Shown in pieces: positions 1 to 7,394 of a DNA stretch of 10,768 nt. Positions within the stretch are counted from its first letter, which is position 1, and each line of letters starts with the position of its first letter. The stretch comes from CAWGJF01 sp963822905 (GTDB lineage Bacteria > Bacteroidota > Ignavibacteria > Ignavibacteriales > Ignavibacteriaceae): positions 1 through 10,768 of the forward strand of contig CAWGJF010000008.1 in the NCBI GenBank assembly GCA_963822905.1, in the 5' to 3' direction. The notes below the pieces were generated by a model that worked only from the letters and a program-made list of their open reading frames with translations, was not told the origin of the DNA and did no database searches. The translations under genes were made by a program, and so were the position numbers.

Positions 1-340
1 CATATCCGGGTTTTATATAAAGCGGAATGTTCATCAGTTCAACAATTTGTTTTATCCTTCCAATCTGGGGAATCATATCTTCCGGCATAGCTTCTCGGGT
101 TGCTTTGTAAGCCTCATATCTTTCGTGTCGGAAAGTCTTTTCCTTCGAATCAGTTGCAACTGCTATATAGTCTGGTTTGTGATCTTCAAGAACTTTAATT
201 AGCTGTGTTACAAATCCATAAACGGCTGAAGTAGGTTCACCGCTTTTTGTCGATAATGGTCTGCTAATAAATGCAAAGTAGGCTCTGTAAGCCATCGCCA
301 TTGCATCAACGATTACGAAGGTCTTGTTTTTTGTCGGCAT
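1..340 (-). CDS. polA: DNA polymerase I, N-terminal 5'-3' exonuclease part (partial, cut by window edge)
   Basis: DNA polymerase I fills gaps and removes RNA primers during replication and repair. Only the first 113 codons are present, covering the start of the 5'-3' exonuclease (FEN-like) domain. Visible family signatures are VDAMAMAYRAYFAF at residues 11-24, with the metal-binding Asp12; SGEPTSAVYGF near 31-41; and DSKEKTFRHERYEAYK followed by MPEDM, matching the family pattern D-x-K-x-K-TFR...YK...MP-D. The sequence stops at IPLYIKPGY, just before the expected conserved EADD metal site. The ATG at 338-340 is chosen because it puts the core motif at the usual distance from the N-terminus. 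The upstream sequence has no clear Shine-Dalgarno. The gene is transcribed away from the outer-membrane protein gene at 502, so 341-501 holds both starts. Identification is firm. The rest of the gene lies outside the window. Confidence 0.93.
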   Translation of the reverse strand, partial: MPTKNKTFVIVDAMAMAYRAYFAFISRPLSTKSGEPTSAVYGFVTQLIKVLEDHKPDYIAVATDSKEKTFRHERYEAYKATREAMPEDMIPQIGRIKQIVELMNIPLYIKPGY

Positions 341-454
341 AAAATTGTTTTAAATAGTTTAGCGATTAATGGAATCCAAGATAAAAATATTTTAATCAAT
401 TGTGTAAATAGAAAATAGTTGACAATTGGAATTTATTCTTTTCTCGAAGAAGCG

Positions 455-462
455 TATTTTTG
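455..462 (+). promoter_or_regulatory. Candidate Bacteroidota-type -7 element (TATTTTTG)
   Basis: TATTTTTG fits the TAnnTTTG -7 consensus known for the main sigma factor of Bacteroidota. It lies about 40 bases before the ATG at 502, giving a plausible short leader that keeps the Shine-Dalgarno. No good -33 TTTG sits at the expected distance, so this is a weak call. It also assumes the host uses that promoter type. Confidence 0.28.
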
Positions 463-489
463 GAATAGCCACTTACTTCTTAATATAAT

Positions 490-496
490 AAGGAGG
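490..496 (+). promoter_or_regulatory. Strong Shine-Dalgarno for the outer-membrane barrel gene
   Basis: AAGGAGG lies five bases before the ATG at 502. It is one of only two near-perfect Shine-Dalgarno sites in the window, the other being before exbB. It fixes the start codon and suggests high translation, in contrast to most neighbours. Confidence 0.8.
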
Positions 497-501
497 GGAG
501 A

Positions 502-1182
502 ATGACTTCCATAAAATCAATTAACACTTCTGTTATTTCTTTTTGTTTCACTTTCATTCTTTTTTCAGGTTTCAGTTTTTCACAGACTTCATATCTCGAT
601 TCCCTTGAAGGAAAGTATGCACTTCAATTCCAGATTTCAGATAATTTTAATCTAACAAATTTCCAGGGAACAACTTTTTCAGGGAAATATAATTTCGAAT
701 GCAGGAGTGCTGTTAGAGTAGGTCTAACTGTAAATTATAACAATGCTGATGCAAATAGTAGTGAGACTCTGCTTGATACAAATATTGTGAACACCACTGA
801 TGCAAACCAGAATGTATTTGGATTGACAATACGAACTCAGTATATCCATTATGTTCCAACTATGTACGATATTCTATTCTTTTTTGGCGGTGGCCCGTTT
901 GTTGGATTTAATTCAGGAACCAATGAATCAAATGCTAACTATCTTGATCCAATGCACCGAAAGGAAACACTTGATGATTTTTTTGCTGGCCTTGATGCAA
1001 TTGTAGGTGTTGAATGGTTTTTCACAAAAAATATGAGTCTGTCTGCTGAATATGGTTTAAGGTTCACTTACAATTCAAGCACAAGGAAATTTGAAGATGA
1101 ACATTCAATAAGAGAATCAACTATGAAAAGATACATTATCGGGGGAGGAGATATCAATTTCGGAATATCGGTTTATTTTTAG
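502..1182 (+). CDS. Secreted outer-membrane beta-barrel protein, function unknown
   Basis: The 226-residue protein opens with a Sec signal peptide: Lys5, then a hydrophobic stretch at about 11-26 ending SGFSFS, with likely signal peptidase I cleavage after Ser27. The mature part alternates polar and aromatic residues, with segments such as FFFGGGPFVGFNSG and GVEWFFTKNMSLSAEYGLRFTY. It ends in NFGISVYF, a terminal aromatic strand of the kind recognised by the BAM assembly machinery. The length suits a small barrel of perhaps eight strands, as in the OmpA/OmpW-like or PF13505/PF13568-type families; the strand count is inferred. No enzyme motif is visible. The gene appears monocistronic: polA is divergent, and the desaturase gene starts 75 bases downstream with no clear terminator between them. 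Its role could be structural, porin-like or adhesive; the sequence does not decide. Confidence 0.75.
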   Translation: MTSIKSINTSVISFCFTFILFSGFSFSQTSYLDSLEGKYALQFQISDNFNLTNFQGTTFSGKYNFECRSAVRVGLTVNYNNADANSSETLLDTNIVNTTDANQNVFGLTIRTQYIHYVPTMYDILFFFGGGPFVGFNSGTNESNANYLDPMHRKETLDDFFAGLDAIVGVEWFFTKNMSLSAEYGLRFTYNSSTRKFEDEHSIRESTMKRYIIGGGDINFGISVYF

Positions 1183-1257
1183 GATTAATATTTTCTGTTA
1201 GACAAATAATATTTCTATCTTTAAGTAACTATTCAAATTGATTTCTTATGGAGTATT

Positions 1258-2222
1258 ATGTTATTTAAAGATTCTGCAAAAAAACAATCGATTCTCGATA
1301 ACCTCATAACTCAATATCAAAATTCTAGTACCGGGAAAAGTATCTGGCAATTGTGTAATTCTTTTATTCCGTTTTTTATGATTTGGGGACTTATGTATTT
1401 AATTCTCGATATAAGTTACTGGATCACTCTGTTGTTGCTTTGCCAGCTGCCGGATTTGTGGTCCGTATTTTTATTATTCAGCACGATTGCGGTCACGGAT
1501 CATTTTTCAAATCGAAAAGAGCAAATGATTTTTGGGGAATGGTTTGTAGTATTTTTTCTCTTACTCCGTATCATCATTGGAGAAAGAAACACGCAATCCA
1601 TCATGCATCAGCAGGGAAGTTAGAAAAAAGAGGAATTGGAGATATTTATACAATGACGGTTGATGAATTTTTACAACAATCAAGATGGGGAAGACTTAAA
1701 TACAGACTATTCCGTAATCCAATAATTCTTTTTGTTGTAATCCCGTTCGTAATGTTTGTGATCATTCAAAGATTTCCGTTTCCCTCTTCGAAGACATTAA
1801 AAAACCTCCACCCTAGCGTTTATTATACTACACTTGTTTTTTTATTAATTACTGCGGTAATGTTTTGGATTTTTGGCTGGCAGGAATTTTTAATGGTACA
1901 GTTGCCAATTACTATTATCGCTTCATCAACCGGGACATGGTTATTTTATGTCCAGCATCAGTTTGAAGATACATATTGGACAAATGATCAATCGTGGGAT
2001 TATACTTTAGCAGCACTTCAGGGTAGTTCATATTACAAACTTCCAAAAATTCTTCAATGGTTTACTGGAAACATAGGGTTTCATCATATTCATCACCTTA
2101 GCCCAAAAATTCCAAATTATCTTCTTGAAAAATGTCACAAAGAAAATCCTGTTTTTCAGAAAAGCCCGGTATTAACTCTGCGGTCCAGTTTTAAAAGCTA
2201 TGTTTCTCAGATTGTGGGATGA
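1258..2222 (+). CDS. Membrane fatty acid desaturase (one-base frameshift near 1430-1437)
   Basis: This is an integral-membrane di-iron desaturase that introduces double bonds into acyl chains of membrane lipids. The reading frame from 1258 is correct to about 1436 (ending YWITLLL). The protein then continues in another frame from 1437 (ALPAAGFVVRIFIIQHDCGHGSFF). Adding one base restores about 321 residues. All three histidine boxes follow: HDCGH (about 76-80), HAIHH (about 112-116, after YHHWRKK) and HHIHH (about 276-280, in GFHHIHHLSPKIPNY). Hydrophobic pairs lie around 40-75 and 150-215. The HDCGHGS and VQHQFEDTYW context resembles acyl-lipid (delta-12/omega-6 or DesA-like) desaturases; regiospecificity cannot be read from sequence. 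GGAG at 1250-1253 precedes the ATG. Strong conservation on both sides of the lesion points to a sequencing error rather than a dead gene. The electron donor is not encoded nearby. Confidence 0.9.
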
Positions 2223-2260
2223 AAATCAGAAAAAACTTATTAGCTTCCATCACTTCAAAA

Positions 2261-2276
2261 AACTCAAGTTTGAGTT
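2261..2276. repeat. Short perfect inverted repeat in the desaturase-phzF gap
   Basis: AACTCAA, a two-base centre, then TTGAGTT form a perfect 7+7 dyad. In the plus direction no T-run follows, so it is not a convincing terminator for the desaturase gene. In the minus direction the arm runs into TTTTTT, but no minus-strand gene is nearby. It may be a weak bidirectional terminator, a regulator site or chance in AT-rich DNA. Confidence 0.3.
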
Positions 2277-2320
2277 AACTTCAGATCAATTGAAGAATAA
2301 CTAAAACATCAACTAATTGT

Positions 2321-3229
2321 ATGAGTAAAAAATATACTCTTTACCAGGTTGATTCCTTCACAAAAGAAAAATTTAAAGGTAATACTGCAGGAGTTGTAAC
2401 GAATGCAGATGGATTAACCGACGAACAAATGCAGATGATAGCAAGAGAAATGAATAATTCAGAAACTGCATTCATTCTTTCTCCGGATGCTGATGATTAT
2501 AAAGTTAGAGTTAGATTTTTTACTCCGAAAACTGAGGTTCCAACCTGCGGGCATGCAACTGTTGCTGCTCACTATGTCAGAGCAACTGAGAATAATCTTC
2601 CAAACTGTACTATAAATCATAAAATAGGTGTTGGGGTTTTGCCTGTTGATATAGTTAAGCATGAAAATGACTATAAAATCTTTATGACTCAAGGTAAACC
2701 CGAATTTATTTCTACAATTCTTGCTGAACGTCAGGATGAAATAATTTCAGCATTAGATTTAAACAGATCAGAACTAAACAGAAAGTGTCCGATGCAGATT
2801 GTTTCAACTGGACATTCAAAAGTGATGATCGGGATTAATAGCAAAAAGGTTCTTAATTCAATTAAACCCGATTTCTTTAAACTGGCAGATATCAGTCGAA
2901 AAATAAAATGCAATGGATTTTTTGTTTTTACTTTAGATTCTGATGACGCTGAAGTTTTAGCTCACGGACGAATGTTTGCTCCGGCTATCGGTGTTAACGA
3001 AGATCCTGTTACAGGAAATGCAAATGGCCCACTCGGTGCATATTTGATAAAACACAAATTGATAAATATTGAAAAAAGTAAATTCACATTTAAAGCAAAA
3101 CAAGGTGAAGCAATGGGGAGACCGGGAATTATAGAAGTTGAAGTTAATATCGATGATACTGGCGAACCAATCTTAGTTAAAATAGGAGGTGAGGCAACAA
3201 TCGTATTTAAAACTGAAATTACTGTATGA
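2321..3229 (+). CDS. PhzF-family isomerase-like protein
   Basis: The protein has 302 residues and the two-lobed diaminopimelate-epimerase-like fold signature of the PhzF family. Motifs in order are YQVDSFT...GNTAGV (8-25), MQMIAREMNNSETAFI with the likely catalytic Glu48, RFFTPKTEVPTCGHATVAAHY (about 65-85), and NEDPVTGNANGPLGAYL (about 227-243), equivalent to the conserved EDPVTGSA loop. The PhzF prototype isomerises a dihydro-3-hydroxyanthranilate intermediate in phenazine synthesis. Most family members lie outside any phenazine pathway and have unknown substrates. No other phenazine gene is present here, so phenazine synthesis should not be inferred. There is no clear Shine-Dalgarno before the ATG, which is supported by the usual N-terminal KYTLYQVD start. 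The antiporter gene begins 26 bases downstream, suggesting a shared transcript. The protein is probably cytoplasmic. Confidence 0.88.
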   Translation: MSKKYTLYQVDSFTKEKFKGNTAGVVTNADGLTDEQMQMIAREMNNSETAFILSPDADDYKVRVRFFTPKTEVPTCGHATVAAHYVRATENNLPNCTINHKIGVGVLPVDIVKHENDYKIFMTQGKPEFISTILAERQDEIISALDLNRSELNRKCPMQIVSTGHSKVMIGINSKKVLNSIKPDFFKLADISRKIKCNGFFVFTLDSDDAEVLAHGRMFAPAIGVNEDPVTGNANGPLGAYLIKHKLINIEKSKFTFKAKQGEAMGRPGIIEVEVNIDDTGEPILVKIGGEATIVFKTEITV

Positions 3230-3255
3230 GATATAACTTATATTACAATTAAATT

Positions 3256-4668
3256 ATGACTGACTACGGTTGGTTATCAATACTTCCTCCAGTTCTCGCA
3301 ATACTTTTAGCAATTAAAACCCGCCAGGTTTTCTTATCACTTTTCCTCGGAATAGTTCTCGGATGGATTATCATTTCTAATGGAAATATTTTTGAAGGAT
3401 TCAAACTATCAATCGAATCTGTCGTTAATGTTTTTGCTGATGCAGGAAATACAAGGGTTATTATTTTTTGTGCACTAATTGGTGCATTGATCACAATAAC
3501 TCAGGCCAACGGAGGAATGCAGGGATTTGTCGATCTCATTCAGAAAAAAAATATTGTAACCAGCCGGAAGCGTGCAACAGTTTTTTCATTTTTTATCGGT
3601 TGTTTCGTTTTTATTGAATCGAGTATTTCATGCCTGGTAACCGGAACAATATTTCATCCTATATTCGAAAAGTTTAAAATCTCACGGGAAAAACTTGCTT
3701 ACATCTGTGATACAACTTCTTCGCCCATTTGTATTCTGATTCCGCTAAATGCCTGGGGAGCTTATGTTGTTTCACTTCTTGCAAAAGAAAAATTATCTGA
3801 TCCGGTTAGTTTATTTTTAAGTACAATTCCGTTAAACTTTTATGCAATACTTTCTGTTCTATTTGTAGGATTTATCTCATTCAGCTTTAAAGATTTCGGA
3901 TCAATGAAAAAAGCAGAGAAAAGATCATTAGAATCCGGGAAAACAATTGGTGACGGAGCAACACCAATGATTGCTGATGAAGTATCTTCAATCAAACCTA
4001 AAAAAGGAATTCCACATAAATCTTTGAATATGATTATTCCTATTTCTGTTATGATAATAATGATGCCTCTGAGTCTACTAATTTCAGGCAATGGAGATCT
4101 AACTGCGGGTTCAGGCTCGACTTCAGTTCTCTGGTCAGTTTTAACAGCAATAATTATTGCAGGACTTATTTCATCCATTCGAAAACTACTAAGTCTAAAA
4201 GAAATAATGGATTTAACTTTAAAAGGAATTTCCGGTTTGGTTCCACTTGCTATTTTGATGGTATTTGCATTTGCAATTGGTGACACATGCAGAACGCTTG
4301 GAACCGGTCCATATGTTGCATCACTTTCAAAAGAATTTCTTATTCCACAATTAATTGCCCCGATAATTTTTATTACCGCTGCGTTTATTTCTTTTTCAAC
4401 AGGAACAAGCTGGGGAACTTTTGCAATTATGATTCCAATAGCCGTACCGACGGCTCTTTATGCCGATGTAAGTCTACCATTATCTTTAGCTGCAGTTTTA
4501 AGCGGTAGCGTTTTTGGTGATCATTGCTCACCAATTTCGGATACAACAATTGTTTCTTCTATGGCTTCAGCCTGTGACCATATAGATCACGTAAGAACGC
4601 AACTACCTTATGCTTTGACCATGGCTTTTATTACTTGTATATTATTTTTTGTTGCAGGTATTTTTTAA
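3256..4668 (+). CDS. NhaC-family Na+/H+ antiporter-like membrane transporter
   Basis: A 470-residue polytopic inner-membrane protein with about ten to twelve hydrophobic segments. It begins with GWLSILPPVLAILLAI and carries the family features FFIGCFVFIESSIS, CDTTSSPICILIPLNAWGAY near 145-165, SFSTGTSWGTFAIMIPIAVP near 378-398 and GSVFGDHCSPISDTTIVSS near 416-434. The last of these is diagnostic for the NhaC/MleN-like group. A polar cytoplasmic-looking loop lies at about 215-255. The family exchanges Na+ for H+; some relatives couple H+ to organic acids (malate/lactate or amino acid exchange), so the substrate is not certain. Length is normal and no lesion is visible. The ATG lacks a clear Shine-Dalgarno and lies 26 bases after the PhzF-like gene, implying co-transcription or translational coupling. 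The nature of any functional link is unknown. Confidence 0.88.
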   Translation: MTDYGWLSILPPVLAILLAIKTRQVFLSLFLGIVLGWIIISNGNIFEGFKLSIESVVNVFADAGNTRVIIFCALIGALITITQANGGMQGFVDLIQKKNIVTSRKRATVFSFFIGCFVFIESSISCLVTGTIFHPIFEKFKISREKLAYICDTTSSPICILIPLNAWGAYVVSLLAKEKLSDPVSLFLSTIPLNFYAILSVLFVGFISFSFKDFGSMKKAEKRSLESGKTIGDGATPMIADEVSSIKPKKGIPHKSLNMIIPISVMIIMMPLSLLISGNGDLTAGSGSTSVLWSVLTAIIIAGLISSIRKLLSLKEIMDLTLKGISGLVPLAILMVFAFAIGDTCRTLGTGPYVASLSKEFLIPQLIAPIIFITAAFISFSTGTSWGTFAIMIPIAVPTALYADVSLPLSLAAVLSGSVFGDHCSPISDTTIVSSMASACDHIDHVRTQLPYALTMAFITCILFFVAGIF

Positions 4669-4753
4669 TTATTATAAATAATTTTTATTTGAAATTAGAA
4701 ATAATTTAGATTCTTCTATAAATTACATTATCCAAAAACCAATCTTTTCAAAT

Positions 4754-5800
4754 ATGAAATCTTTTAAAATTCTTCTGCCTTTATTCTATTTAATATTTAT
4801 TTCTTGTTCGCCAGTCGCAAAACCTAAGGATACTCTATTCGTTGCATTCTGGAACCTTGAAAATTTATTTGATACCGTAAATGACCCGGCTAAAAACGAT
4901 GAAGAGTTTTTGCCGAATAGTAATTTGGAATGGACGCAGCAAAGATTTGACAAAAAGATTTATAATCTATCCCGTGTAATAAGATCTATGAATAATAACA
5001 GGGGAGCGGATTTGTTAGGTGTCTGTGAAGTGGAAAATAAAAATGTTCTGGATTCGCTAACTCAGAAATATCTAAATGATTTAAATTACAATATTGTTCA
5101 TGTTGAATCTCCTGACAAAAGAGGAATAGATGTTGCTTTATTATATAAAAATGAAAAAGTTAAAGTAATTGAAGTAACTGTTGATACGGTTCATTTGTCT
5201 GATGGCTGGCCAACCAGACCAGTGCTTGGAGTTCATATCGAAAATAAATACAATAAAGAATTTACTGTATTTGTAAATCACTGGCCTTCAAGGAGCGGGG
5301 GAGAAGAACAATCAGAACCAAACAGGATTGAAGCAGCAAAAACATTGAGAAACGCAATTGATAAAATTTTAGAAAAAGATCAGTGGGCAAATATAATTTC
5401 AATTGGTGATTATAATGATGAACCTGGAAACATATCCATTTTAGAAACATTAAAAGCTCATCCTGTTATTTGTGATAGCATAAAAAAGGGTTCTGAATTC
5501 GAAAGCAACCGGGAATTGTTTAATCTGGCTTATTCTGAATATGCTGATGGTAATGGTACATATAAGTACAAAGATGATTGGAACTTACTTGACCAGGTTA
5601 TAGTATCAGGAGATGTATTAACAGGTAGCTCAATTAATTATATATGCGATAGCTATACAATTTATAAACCTTACTTTCTTCAGACTCACTCTGGTAAATA
5701 TGCGGGGACACCTTTTCCTACATACGGTGGAAGAAAATACCTTGGCGGATACAGTGATCATTATCCAGTGTTTGCTAAATTTTTAATGGAAGGTAATTAA
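4754..5800 (+). CDS. Exported endonuclease/exonuclease/phosphatase (EEP) family lipoprotein
   Basis: A 348-residue protein beginning with a short hydrophobic leader and an ISC sequence whose Cys18 is a likely lipidation site. Phe at -3 is atypical but tolerated in Bacteroidota-type lipoboxes. The mature part has the full EEP (DNase I-like) motif set: FWNLENLFDT (32-41, Asn34), GVCEVEN with metal-binding Glu92, RGIDVALLYK, NHWPSRSGG with His176, GDYNDEP with Asp219 and Asn221, and the terminal SDHYPVF (Ser334-His336). These residues support a metal-dependent phosphodiester or phosphate-ester hydrolase acting in the periplasm or on the cell surface. Nucleic acid is the likeliest substrate, but phospholipids or sugar phosphates are possible. 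No clear Shine-Dalgarno is seen, and the 85-base upstream gap is almost entirely A and T. The next gene starts two bases after the stop, so the two are probably co-translated. Confidence 0.87.
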   Translation: MKSFKILLPLFYLIFISCSPVAKPKDTLFVAFWNLENLFDTVNDPAKNDEEFLPNSNLEWTQQRFDKKIYNLSRVIRSMNNNRGADLLGVCEVENKNVLDSLTQKYLNDLNYNIVHVESPDKRGIDVALLYKNEKVKVIEVTVDTVHLSDGWPTRPVLGVHIENKYNKEFTVFVNHWPSRSGGEEQSEPNRIEAAKTLRNAIDKILEKDQWANIISIGDYNDEPGNISILETLKAHPVICDSIKKGSEFESNRELFNLAYSEYADGNGTYKYKDDWNLLDQVIVSGDVLTGSSINYICDSYTIYKPYFLQTHSGKYAGTPFPTYGGRKYLGGYSDHYPVFAKFLMEGN

Positions 5801-5802
5801 GT

Positions 5803-6495
5803 ATGAAAAAGATACTTATAATCTTTGGTTCAGATGGATTTCTAGGTAATGGAGTAACTTCAACTTTACTTAAAAATAATTATGATGGATACTTCCTCTT
5901 TGATTTTAAATTCAGAAATAAGATAGAACAAAAAAATGTACATCAAATTCAAATTGAAGATCTATCAATAGAACAAAATGTTGAAAAGGCATTTAGCAAT
6001 CTACAAACTGATTCAGATACAGCAGTGTTTCTATTCAGTACTGTTGGCGGTTTTGCAGGAGGAAAAAATATCTGGGAAGCAGACAATGATGAATGGGAAA
6101 AAATGTTCAGAATGAATTTTATTTCATCAAGATTAATTGCCAAGCATTTCAGCAAATTAGTGATGAAATCAGATTCTGGTTCTATATTGTTTACAGCCGC
6201 ATATACTGGAATTAAATCTGTTCCAAAGAATGCGGCATATGGGGCTTCAAAATCATCTCTTATACATCTGGTTCACACTCTTTCAAAAGAAGGTAAAACA
6301 ATTCGTTTGAGTGCAAATGCAATTGCTCCTTTAATAATTGATACACCTGCAAACCGTGAATGGATGAAGAAAGATAACTATGATGAATGGATGAAACCCG
6401 TTGAAATAGGTGAATTCATTCATTCTGTTTTTATTAATTACAATTTCTTAACTGGAAATATATTTAAATTAACAAATAGATTCGGACTAAAATAA
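5803..6495 (+). CDS. Short-chain dehydrogenase resembling dihydropteridine reductase (QDPR-like)
   Basis: A 230-residue single-domain Rossmann protein. The N-terminal KILIIFGSDGFLGNG gives a GxxGxLG dinucleotide-binding loop. The catalytic Tyr146 and Lys150 lie in YGASK. The usual SDR serine, 13 residues before the Tyr, is Ala133. That loss and several private motifs match my recollection of vertebrate quinonoid dihydropteridine reductase: GGFAGG at 82-87 (GGWAGG in QDPR), DTPANR at 180-185 (DTPMNR in QDPR), then W-x-x-P-x-E and a short C-terminal TGN/TG strand. QDPR uses NAD(P)H to reduce quinonoid dihydrobiopterin and naturally lacks the serine, so the Ala is not a defect. The true substrate here could be a pterin or another small molecule. 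The ATG follows the EEP gene stop by two bases, indicating an operon, although that partner is exported and this protein appears cytoplasmic. Confidence 0.83.
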   Translation: MKKILIIFGSDGFLGNGVTSTLLKNNYDGYFLFDFKFRNKIEQKNVHQIQIEDLSIEQNVEKAFSNLQTDSDTAVFLFSTVGGFAGGKNIWEADNDEWEKMFRMNFISSRLIAKHFSKLVMKSDSGSILFTAAYTGIKSVPKNAAYGASKSSLIHLVHTLSKEGKTIRLSANAIAPLIIDTPANREWMKKDNYDEWMKPVEIGEFIHSVFINYNFLTGNIFKLTNRFGLK

Positions 6496-6516
6496 TTGTT
6501 TAATTTGTTTAGCTAA

Positions 6517-6544
6517 CCTGCTGTTGTATAACGGTTTCGGCAGG
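6517..6544. other. GC-rich hairpin in the leader before exbB
   Basis: CCTGCTG at 6517-6523 can pair with CGGCAGG at 6538-6544 (six Watson-Crick pairs and one G-T wobble) around a 14-base loop. It is a conspicuous GC-rich patch in otherwise AT-rich intergenic DNA, 22 bases after the SDR stop. No T-run follows, so it is not a standard intrinsic terminator. It could be an RNA 3' end stabiliser, part of a dispersed repeat or a protein-binding site. Confidence 0.4.
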
Positions 6545-6554
6545 AAGTATTTAG

Positions 6555-6583
6555 TTGACTTTCTAAATTGAAATGATTATTGT
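6555..6583 (+). promoter_or_regulatory. Candidate promoter for the exbB-exbD-exbD operon
   Basis: TTGACT (6555-6560), a 17-base spacer and TATTGT (6578-6583) give five of six and four of six matches to the sigma-70 consensus. A second, Bacteroidota-style reading is TTG at 6580-6582, 20 bases, then TAATATTG at 6603-6610 (one mismatch to TAnnTTTG). Either leaves a leader of roughly 45-75 bases containing the Shine-Dalgarno. Which sigma consensus applies is unknown, so this is tentative. Confidence 0.33.
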
Positions 6584-6647
6584 AGTCCTATTCATTTAAT
6601 AATAATATTGGAAAAAAACTTTCCTTAGCATCAATTACTCAATATTT

Positions 6648-6654
6648 AGGAGGT
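6648..6654 (+). promoter_or_regulatory. Strong Shine-Dalgarno for exbB
   Basis: AGGAGGT lies eight bases before the ATG at 6663. It fixes the start and predicts efficient translation of the motor's channel subunit, which is needed in excess over ExbD. Confidence 0.8.
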
Positions 6655-6662
6655 AATCATAT

Positions 6663-7358
6663 ATGGATTTTTCAGGAGTAATATCATCCGTTTTTAATGT
6701 TATTGCGCAAGCACAAAGTGATGGTGGTGCATTAAATTGGTTAGCTACTAAATTCGAAGCAGGTGGTGGATTTATGTGGCCTATCCTTGCTTGCCTGGTT
6801 ATCGGTCTTGCTTTTTGTTTTGAAAGGCTCTGGACATTAACCAGATCAAAAACAAACACCAAACAATTTATTGTAAAAGTTAAAAGAGCTTTGGATGAAG
6901 GTGGAATTGAAAGTGCAAAAGAACTTTGCGCAAATACTCGTGGGCCGGTTGCTTCAGTTTTTCATGCCGGGTTACTAAGAGCAAATGAAGGATTGGAAGC
7001 TGCTGAAAAAGCTATTATAGCTTATGGCGGTATCGAGATGGGATTTCTTGAAAGAGGTATGATTTGGGTTTCTCTGTTTATCTCACTTGCTCCTATGCTT
7101 GGTTTTACCGGAACTGTTCAAGGTATGATTGAAGCTTTTGATGCTATTAAGGAAGCTGCAAATATTTCTCCTGCAGTTGTTGCAGATGGTATTTCTGTTG
7201 CGTTATTAACAACGTTATTCGGGCTTGTTGTTGCAATGATATTACAGGTTATTTATAATTATCTTGTTTCTAAAATTGACAGGCTTGTCGGTGATATGGA
7301 AGAAGCTTCAATTGAATTAGTTGATGCTTTATATGAACTTGAAACCAAGAAAAAATAA
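6663..7358 (+). CDS. exbB: ExbB/TolQ/MotA-type proton channel subunit
   Basis: An inner-membrane proton channel protein of 231 residues that, with ExbD, converts proton motive force into mechanical work for outer-membrane transport or envelope maintenance. The first membrane segment is at about 38-56 (FMWPILACLVIGLAFCFERLW). A cytoplasmic domain rich in charged residues follows (about 60-130). Two further segments come next: VSLFISLAPMLGFTGTVQGMIEAF at about 137-160 and GISVALLTTLFGLVVAMIL at about 178-196. The LAP-LGFTGTV and ISVALLTT signatures are characteristic of the MotA/TolQ/ExbB family. ExbB versus TolQ is decided by the two ExbD genes that follow and by the absence of tolA/tolB/pal, so the symbol is probable rather than proved. 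The first 35 residues are weakly hydrophobic and Ala/Gln/Gly-containing, with no clear cleavage site. Confidence 0.9.
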   Translation: MDFSGVISSVFNVIAQAQSDGGALNWLATKFEAGGGFMWPILACLVIGLAFCFERLWTLTRSKTNTKQFIVKVKRALDEGGIESAKELCANTRGPVASVFHAGLLRANEGLEAAEKAIIAYGGIEMGFLERGMIWVSLFISLAPMLGFTGTVQGMIEAFDAIKEAANISPAVVADGISVALLTTLFGLVVAMILQVIYNYLVSKIDRLVGDMEEASIELVDALYELETKKK

Positions 7359-7394
7359 ATAAACAATTTTCATTGAACTTAGAACAATCTAAAT

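Noticed and set aside
419..447. TTGACA at 419-424 as a sigma-70 -35 box for the outer-membrane protein gene
   Set aside because: At 16-18 bases downstream there is only TCTCGA-like sequence, which is not a usable -10 element.
460..489. TTGGAA-18-TATAAT as a promoter just before 502
   Set aside because: Transcription would start at or inside the Shine-Dalgarno, discarding the very strong AAGGAGG site.
3840..4286. Minus-strand open frame of 148 codons inside the antiporter gene
   Set aside because: It lies wholly antisense to a well-conserved NhaC-family gene and its translation shows no recognisable family. It is a codon-composition shadow.
4667..4690. AATTATT/AATAATT hairpin plus T-rich stretch after the antiporter gene as a terminator
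   Set aside because: The stem is entirely A-T with a three-base loop and overlaps the stop codon. Such structures are common by chance in AT-rich intergenic DNA.
5803..6495. SDR considered catalytically dead because the serine is replaced by alanine
   Set aside because: Dihydropteridine reductases naturally lack this serine, and the Tyr/Lys pair is intact.
6513..6545. Integron attC-like site before exbB
   Set aside because: The GTT and AAC motifs around GTTGTATAAC do not match the GTTRRRY/RYYYAAC consensus pair, and no integrase or cassette pattern is visible.
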